This document shows positions 60,301-64,000 of a DNA stretch of 64,000 nucleotides, one piece after another. A program made the translations under genes and the position numbers. Under the pieces are notes generated by a model that worked only from the letters and a program-made list of their open reading frames with translations, did no database searches and was not told the DNA's origin. This DNA is from Meandrina meandrites (lineage: Eukaryota > Cnidaria > Anthozoa > Scleractinia > Meandrinidae), in the NCBI GenBank assembly GCA_963693305.1, contig OY855903.1, positions 28,503,955 to 28,567,954 of the forward strand. The letters run 5' to 3'. The stretch's first letter is position 1. Each line of letters begins with the position of its first letter.

Positions 60301-62344
60301 CTCGAATGAATTTCAGTTTCGGAAAGCAATTACTTTTTATTTTCCCCCTTCAACGCTTTTCGAATTACAGTGTAAAAGAACTTTTTCACAGCGTTCGAAT
60401 TAAGGCCCTAAATAGAGCTAAATTAATTAACTTAACGCTTGAAAATTCGCATCGATCGTGTTGTTTACATAGTCGTGAAATCTGATGCAGGAATATGGTT
60501 CGCAAACACTGGCTCGAATGAATTTCAGTTTTGGAAAGCAATTACTTTTTATTTCCCCCTTCAACGCTTTTCGAATTACAGTGTAAAAGAACTTTTTCAC
60601 AGCGTTCTTGAAGAACAAACAACTTAAGAGATCCGCCCGGGGCTGCAAATTTTCGGCGACCGTTCTGTTCCCGACGAGCGAGCGCTGTTTCAGCTGGTTT
60701 GCACCGCTACCGAGTAAACAGAGTAAAGGAAAATTCCTAGAAAAATGTCGCTCTATAACACGGGCTGGAATAAATTGAACCCAATTTCTCTTGTTTTCTT
60801 TCTTTTTCGTTGAGTGTTTAAAGAATAAAAGTGGCTTTAAGTGGATTCTTGAAGTTTAGTTTACTTTCGTACCGGCTGAAATCGTGCTGTTGTTTGACTA
60901 TTCGCACCGTCTCGCGTTTTACTCGCAGAAGAGCGAAAGGCAAAGAAAATATCGTTCGTGAAAGCACTTATTAGATAAAAATATTTGCTCTATGAAACTT
61001 TTGTTGGACCAAAAGTGCGGCTCAGTTACATTTACTTCACAGCAAGCCCCGTGCTGAGTATATCTTGAGTTTGAATATTTTTTCGTAATGGCGGCCGGTC
61101 AAGTGAGGTTTGGCTTTGAATCATCCTCTTGACGGGAAATAGGCAACCACGATAAATAAGGACGTTTGGCGTGACACGCGATTATTAATCTTGAAATTTA
61201 CGATTATTAAGTGTACATTCTGTCAAATGTAGTTATTAATCGTGGATTTTAAGATTATTAAGCGCAAGTTACAAGATTATTAATCGTAACAGACGCGTTT
61301 CACGATAAATAACTGCAAAGTGTCACCTTTCACGATTAATAAGGCCAAAGGACGTGTTTTAGGGCAAACAATCGTGAAAAATGTCACTCCAGAAATAAAA
61401 AAACACTCCAGAATTAGATAAACCCCTGTTTCTACTGTTTTGCTGCAAGTTAATGTGCAAGGAACAAGCTAGGTTGATAGTCATGTGGAGTGCTCACCTT
61501 CTGTCCTATAGCACTGACAAGATAACCATTGACTTGAGTGAGAGCACTAACAGGGCCTTTCTGTTCCTTACCATACAGCATCTAAACAGAACATTACAAA
61601 CATGATCCAGATCACAGCATTGACTTGCATGTGGAAAATTGTTTAGTTAAAGGTTAAGCAGATTTATAAGAGATGCTGATACCTATACAAAAACCAATAT
61701 TATTAAATTTAGAATATGACGAAATCTTACAAGCCAACAACAAGCTGAAGGATACAACTTTCTTTTGCATGGTATTTTAATGTATCCCTCAAAGGCATTG
61801 GCACTAATAATTAATTCAAACGTTGCTAACTTACAAGTTTTGTTCAAAACGACATGCTACTGTAGCAAGTGCAATCATGATTTCTACCTTAAACTTGTTC
61901 TTGGTCAGTGGCTGGCCTGGCTCAGGTACAACTTCAATGATATCAAAGATTAAAATCTGTTGGAAGAAACATTTCATTGAACTATTTGTTGTTGTTTTTT
62001 TAGCATAAGGAAGATAGATACCAATTTCTGAGAATATTGACACAGAGAAAGAAAAATAAAAAATGAGAAATAAAATAGAGAACTTAATAAAGGGCGCAGT
62101 CTCACTAAAATTTAGTGCTACTTGAAAATCCAATGAAGTGTTGGTATTAATTGGAAATCCACTAACACTTGTCTAACCTTGCTGAAAAGCACTGTCAGTA
62201 CTGGTCACAAAAGTTGTTTAAAACTGTTGTAGCTACAGATGGGGGTAGTAAAGAAGTGGTCTAAAACTTGAAAACATCGGGTTCATGTTTTGAAGTTTGA
62301 CAGTGTTACTTGGAGGAAAATCACTAAAAACCAGTTGTGGTTTG

Positions 62345-62415
<71 letters not shown>

Positions 62416-63888
62416 TTTATTAAGATGGTCAGCACGCTTAGCTAAAAAGCTAGTTTGCAGGTGCGCCACGAAATAAAAATACAAAATAGAAAAATAAAAA
62501 CTTCTTGGAAGTGTATAAATTGATTTAAGCTAACTAAGAATAAAATATAAAAATATAAAAAATATTATTAAAAAAAAAAACAGTAAAATAGTAAAAATTG
62601 TATTTAATTATCACACTTAATTCTCGGTCAAAGTCCCGTAAGGTTTAATGTTCTTAAATTGTTCTTAAAAACAGTATATGTTTTTATCTTTCTTGTTTCG
62701 TCTGGTAGAGAGTTCACATTTTTGATGCAGCATATCTCCACGATCTTGTTCACATCATAGAGAGTGAATTTATGCCTTTTTTGCTGTTCAAAGGTTATTC
62801 TGTTGATCAGTGAATGCACCTTTATAATTCTAGCATAGTTTGCACAAAAACTTAGACGACCCCTCGTGATAATGCCCCTTTAACAATAATAGCTTTTGAA
62901 ATTCTCTGATTCTTAGCTGGTGTGTTTGTTGTGGTTTGTTGTTTCTTTGGTTTAAAAGATTTTCAGCATGAACTGAAAAACCCACGATGTTCTGGTTGTC
63001 TTGTTATGTCTATGGAATCTCACACAAGGTTCTTAGTAGTAATTACTCACTCGTCCTCTGCAAGTGATGTCTTCACCGTACACGTGAGTGGTTCCAACAC
63101 AGATAAAACCCTTGTGACCTGTGTGAGTCTCCTGACTTGATAGCATAAGGTTCTTACATGTGGTTACATGTTCCCAGTCCTCCATCTCAATACTGAAACA
63201 ATGACAAACATCAGACTAGTAAGACATTTACGTTAAATGGTTCATCCCTTACTCTTTTTTTGTCATTTTGTCTTAGATGGTTCGGCTAATACTAAGTATT
63301 AGCCAACATGTCTAAGAAAAAATGAACAGAGTCAGTGACAAACCGATTAACGTAAAACATATCAACTCCTGACTACCCGTATTTGATATTTAAAGACATT
63401 CTAGTAAGATATTTTGAGCCGTTTTTATCATCTGATGTCTATAGACTTCATGAGTGTTTTGACTGTTTTACTAAACAAACAAAAAAATAGTGTCAGTGTA
63501 AATAAATGGGCAATTTCTACTGTAAGGTGCTTTAGTTTTCACAACCCAATAAACAGATTTGAATGTCAATTTCAAAAGTAAATCACGAAAAATTCCAGCC
63601 TTGCTTCCTGCTATGGGAGAAGGAAAGTTATAAGTTTTCAAAAAAAAAATACTGAGTGACCAAGTATTGGATGAGATTTACATGTTATCCAGAGTACTAA
63701 TTAGCATTGATGGGGGGGGGGGGGGGGGGGGGATGGCAGATCATAAGCTGTGAGTTCCTCAAATCTTTCTGCATATGGTTGAACACAACAGGTGTAAACT
63801 AACCGTGTACTTGGTATGATCTCCCAACTGACTGGTGAGATAAGCTGTAAGCTAAACCGGTCAATGACTGGATACACAAATCTACCAT
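42321..63888 (-). CDS. CPSF1: CPSF1 (CPSF160), C-terminal 12 exons, 5' part beyond window
   Basis: Scaffold subunit of the cleavage and polyadenylation specificity factor, nuclear; a tri-beta-propeller protein that binds WDR33 and CPSF4 to recognise AAUAAA. Exons in transcript order: 63804-63888, 63051-63192, 61888-61956, 61498-61581, 47434-47580, 46598-46630, 46275-46341, 45978-46025, 45333-45473, 44516-44693, 43106-43244, 42321-42368. They join in frame to 393 codons plus stop (human full length 1443), the CPSF_A C-terminal region. Diagnostic stretches: [93 protein letters not shown] and [16 protein letters not shown]. The last exon encodes [15 protein letters not shown] and stop, close to the usual tail. 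All junctions are GT-AG. The intron between the fourth and fifth listed exons is 13.9 kb and holds the foldback element. Confidence 0.95.
42660..42862. mobile_element. MITE with GAGGCCCTGCCAGGG ends and AGTTAT duplication, 203 bp
   Basis: The ends are perfect inverted copies of GAGGCCCTGCCAGGG-type sequence, and AGTTAT occurs on both sides (42654-42659 and 42863-42868), a clean 6-bp target duplication. It sits within another palindromic stretch (TTGATAGAAACACAG near 42,499 and CTGTGTTTCTATCGAG near 42,640), so it is nested. Located in the last CPSF1 intron. Confidence 0.75.
43304..44343. mobile_element. PIF/Harbinger-like non-autonomous element with G-run ends, 1,040 bp
   Basis: Ends GGGACCGGTCATTATTTATG, then TAGAGGGGG, with the exact complement at the right. 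TTA borders both sides (43301-43303, 44344-44346). A 3-bp TTA target and GGG ends fit PIF/Harbinger. Long G-runs (and C-runs at the right end) lie just inside each terminus and again near 43,390, 43,427 and 44,216. No transposase is present. It lies in a CPSF1 intron. Confidence 0.7.
45024..45315 (+). repeat. tRNA-derived SINE, best-preserved copy
   Basis: A-box TGGCCTAATGGTTAGTGCGC, B-box GGGTTCGAGCCC, then TCTCCACCCAGGTGTATAAA, GGGTACCGGTGAATTTACTG and a 3' part GGAAACCGGGATATGCTCCG, CCTGATGGGCC. The tRNA-like head lacks a complete cloverleaf, so no tRNA gene is called. It is in a CPSF1 intron in opposite orientation to that gene. Confidence 0.8.
47830..48092 (-). repeat. Hairpin repeat with ATATCAAACAC ends, copy B
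   Basis: Same family as the copy at 4,065 but in opposite orientation. It has ATATATCAAACACGAGACAG and GTGTTTCATTGGG, paired with GATGAAACACTGTC, followed by TTCTCAATCGAAAC and CTGATTTCCTTTG. It ends 44 bases before the foldback element. Confidence 0.6.
48180..48425. repeat. Left subterminal zone of AATAATCGT-type motifs
   Basis: About ten scattered copies in both orientations, such as ATTAATCGTG, ACGATTAATAATC, CGATTAATAAC and CTTAATAATCGTAA, within 250 bp of the left end. They resemble the hairpin core repeated in the central array. Plausible binding sites for a trans-acting transposase (inference). Confidence 0.6.
48997..49098 (+). repeat. 5' LTR, 102 bp
   Basis: Runs from TGTTATGTATGG to ATATGTAACA. 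The ends TGTTA/TAACA are inverted to each other, as expected for an LTR. It is followed by TGGCGTCAGAATAG, whose TGG start is the usual first part of a tRNA primer-binding site. Preceded by the target duplication TATGT. Confidence 0.9.
49154..53233 (+). CDS. Gag-Pol polyprotein of the LTR retrotransposon, 1,359 aa, uninterrupted
   Basis: One frame encodes Gag and Pol without a frameshift or stop between them. Domain order by residue: Gag N-terminal region 1-220; two zinc knuckles about 234-270 (a CX2CX4HX5C variant, then canonical CX2CX4HX4C); retropepsin with DTGA near 340; reverse transcriptase with its YxxxDD catalytic site near 614; RNase H starting DASKSAVGA near 763; integrase with an H2C2 zinc finger near 970-1010 and acidic catalytic residues near 1036, 1089 and 1123; then a basic C-terminal region with GDPVRVKPE and a proline-rich tail. 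RT-RNaseH-integrase order places it in Ty3/Gypsy, possibly the Mag-like lineage (inference). There is no envelope frame. The start is ATG at 49154; the frame is open upstream to 49112 only through a GTG. It looks potentially active by sequence. Confidence 0.95.
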   Translation: MAEGYTNSSFNWPRMNWEASDLSKEWERFYQHCEFTFGGPLSKCTEREKICNLMSFVGDKGREIYLTFQWETVKVGSGESAQDVSEKDILVRVVGKFKAHLEAKKNPIMAAVKFDRRRQLQGETFDSFVTDLKLLARGLDMTETNKLIRNAIACKSLDERVRQRCLEKSKNLTLEMAIDIGRMFETTKDGMQVMSGEDPKVEVNKLAWRDSSAKKSKMRGKQKTPKESNEQVQKCGRCGYNVHKPQDKCPAKNESCKKCKKIGHFAQVCRSKTRNVNLLNEMHYPSEDYSSDEEGPDSDVQLLHVASLKMNSINNKQSPREDEWWEVVEVGNSSLHCQLDTGACASVINTAQLKHVAPDAQIKQTKKTLLSYSQHRIRPKGYVTLPVRFKDKELNVDFYVIESKQKPILSGKVCQALNLVHRVHEVHVDPNLKELLDQHPDLQSASGAMPGTYSIKIDPTATPVVHGPRRQPAALLPKIVAKLKEMEQEGHLAKVTQPTDWVNSMVVSTRGEKIRICLDPGDLNKAVKREHYPIPTVEEIAAKIPDAKVFTVLDAKSGYLQMKLDYESSLLTTMNTPVGRYRWLKLPFGIKSAPEMYQRAMDEMLEGIDHAYAIMDDILIAGRDIPHHDSVLEAVLQRAKSYNLKLNFEKVRVRKQQVQYVGHVITAAGLKPDPEKVRAMRDMPAPETKEDVRRFLGSIQYLAKFLPMLAEVETPLRELTRKDVLFHWDKPQATAFQRLKDLCCEAPVLKYYDVRKEVTVQCDASKSAVGAVLLQEGRPIAYASRKLRQSELSWAPIEKEMLAIVFSTQKFREYILGKTTLVQTDHKPLETILRKPMATAPLRLQAMMLKVSGYDLKVEYLPGKKQVLADTLSRASLNEVPPEEEEIQVNMLERISISEPKYAELQQNTANELNELYTIIQAGWPETKQQVPHSIRQYWDTRDELAVLDGVIYRGMRIVVPPSMRPAMLELIHGTHLGIVKCKQRAREALYWPGMSAQIEEKVKDCTLCHNYASAQPKEPLILSPVPDLPWAMAASDIFTFEGGNYLVLVDYFSKYIEVTKLKDLTSQETIEALKEHFSRHGIPAKLVTDCGAQYTSKEFETFAQSYSFEHVLVSPKHPRANGEAEAAVKTVKSLWRKNRDKNKALLEYRATPIPGIDLSPSQLSMGRRLRTTLPIARGLLEPETYNIKEVKARMKHGKEQQKFFYDRQGTKDLPPLKPGDPVRVKPEPGSKEWRAATVVQRHALPRSYVVDVGGRRIRRNRVALRIDSAKSHAEYQKCHPNSVQQPEPRLGNPCTVPTSQADTQMEQPAQDHNPDPTPAPSPLATAPPPPSDTAQAKDSAPYTTQSGRRVKKPSRLNL
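53363..53464 (+). repeat. 3' LTR, 102 bp
   Basis: Identical to the 5' LTR except for A instead of T at its third base. Preceded by the polypurine tract at about 53,353-53,362. Confidence 0.9.
54279..55039 (-). other. Left-arm unique block with two short open frames duplicated in the right arm
   Basis: Two minus-strand frames, 54279-54464 (61 codons) and 54821-55039 (72 codons), recur unchanged at 59261-59446 and 58686-58904. The 72-codon frame contains [17 protein letters not shown] and [14 protein letters not shown], which reads like real protein, but I recognise no family. It could be a captured host exon or chance. The identity shows how little the arms have diverged. Confidence 0.4.
55440..58290. 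repeat. Central mirror-image tandem array of the foldback element
   Basis: Two interspersed unit types of roughly 65-80 bp. One contains TTTTCAGTCACGATTATTAA, then TCGTGAATTCATTCCACTCG and AAGCCGTGTTGTGTTC. The other contains CATTCAAGCGCATTCAAGCC, then TCTCGCGTGGCTTGATAGGA and TTCCGTAACGATTATTAATC. Every unit has the 17-nt hairpin CACGATTATTAATCGTG or its AACGATTATTAATCG variant. Array polarity reverses at an A-rich spacer near 56,860-56,885, so the array is one large palindrome of about 2 x 1.4 kb. Short frames here are by-products. Confidence 0.9.
60184..60605. repeat. Tandem duplication, ~212 bp x 2, in the right arm only
   Basis: The segment starting CGAATTAAGGCCCTAAATAG at 60184 repeats from 60396 with a few changes and ends at CACAGCGTTC. 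The left arm has a single, shorter version around the retrotransposon insertion. Both right-arm copies retain the uninterrupted target site TATGTAAAC (complement). Confidence 0.8.
61140..61390. repeat. Right subterminal zone of AATAATCGT-type motifs
   Basis: Mirror image of the left zone, with the same motif order reversed and complemented (for example CGATTATTAATCTTG, TTATTAATCGTGG, GATTATTAATCGTAAC). Confidence 0.6.
62346..62415. repeat. Tetranucleotide microsatellite (TCAA)n
   Basis: About 17 uninterrupted TCAA units in a CPSF1 intron, immediately followed by sequence that looks like a LINE 3' end on the minus strand (next entry), so the array may be that element's tail. Confidence 0.9.
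62416..62820 (-). repeat. Probable LINE 3' remnant with tetranucleotide tail
   Basis: Read on the minus strand, a short frame (62628-62819) runs into AT-rich 3' sequence and then the (TTGA)n tail, the usual ending of L2/CR1-type LINEs. The frame is short and lacks a diagnostic RT motif, so the call rests on layout. Confidence 0.35.
63712..63732. repeat. G-run in CPSF1 intron
   Basis: Uninterrupted G homopolymer of about 20 bases about 70 bases from a CPSF1 exon (C-run in the transcript). Such runs may be miscounted in assembly. Confidence 0.6.
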
Positions 63889-64000
63889 CTGTGGGAAAAA
63901 GAGAGCACATCATTCAGTTATCAATAAGATACATTTAGGTCCTTCAAGCAGGTGATGTCAGTAAAATGTTTCCTGGCAGACAAACTTATCCATCAACTTA

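Larger units (their letters stand above)
48137..61430. mobile_element. Giant foldback (inverted-repeat) element, 13.3 kb, in a CPSF1 intron
   Basis: Begins AACAGGGGTTTATCTAATTC and ends with its exact complement. Both sides carry TCTA (48133-48136 and 61431-61434), a 4-bp target duplication. Without the retrotransposon in its left arm it measures about 8.8 kb. Corresponding blocks of the two arms match almost base for base: the first ~115 bp differ at one base, and a 219-base and a 186-base block are identical at protein level. Scattered single-base differences show the arms are not an exact copy. The order from each end is a terminal zone rich in AATAATCGT motifs, about 2.8-3.1 kb of unique arm, then a tandem array meeting its mirror image at the centre. 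No transposase gene was found, so it is non-autonomous. It resembles FB/TU-type foldback transposons in architecture; the superfamily is not determined. Confidence 0.85.

Noticed and set aside
48137..61430. Palindrome as pure assembly artefact
   Set aside because: Target duplication TCTA, scattered arm differences, one-arm retrotransposon and right-arm duplication argue for a real structure, though long reads would be decisive.

Overview
The window is a stretch of animal nuclear genome: spliced genes with GT-AG introns, low gene density and many transposon remnants. Three genes match single-copy metazoan genes closely. The repeat types (TTAA-flanked elements with AAGGTGGCTC ends, elements starting CAGGGTCCGAAATT, tRNA-derived SINEs, hairpin elements with ATATCAAACAC ends) look like those of anthozoan cnidarians. 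I infer a coral or sea anemone, most likely a stony coral; species is not determined.

Layout. 1-8,900: last exon of an unrecognised gene (543-735, +), then intergenic DNA with a decayed LINE, a retropepsin-like fragment, several short inverted-repeat elements and a ~97-bp minisatellite. 8,938-35,401 (-): HELLS/LSH, an SNF2-family chromatin remodeller, 18 coding exons that join in frame to 900 codons plus stop. Its intron 9 (8.9 kb) holds an 8.3-kb DNA-transposon-like unit with a decayed nuclease-like gene, a transposase-like gene and a nested 805-bp element. 36,287-39,540 (+): CFAP20, seven exons, 192 codons, divergent from HELLS across an ~885-bp shared upstream region. 42,321-63,888 (-, continuing past the window): the C-terminal 393 codons of CPSF1 in 12 exons, convergent with CFAP20.

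The most unusual structure is in the 13.9-kb CPSF1 intron at 47,581-61,497. It is almost filled by one giant foldback element (48,137-61,430) flanked by a 4-bp duplication TCTA. Two near-identical inverted arms of over 4 kb meet at a short A-rich spacer near 56,865. The inner ~1.4 kb of each arm is a tandem array whose units carry the 17-nt hairpin CACGATTATTAATCGTG; variants of the same motif are clustered at both outer ends. I found no transposase in it. A young Ty3/Gypsy-type LTR retrotransposon (48,997-53,464; 102-bp LTRs differing at one base; 5-bp TSD TATGT; one uninterrupted Gag-Pol frame) sits in the left arm only. The right arm keeps the empty target site.

The host genes are housekeeping genes with unrelated roles: chromatin remodelling and DNA methylation support (HELLS), axonemal microtubule inner protein (CFAP20), and pre-mRNA 3'-end processing (CPSF1). 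Nothing suggests a joint pathway; the only regulatory link visible is the head-to-head HELLS/CFAP20 start region.
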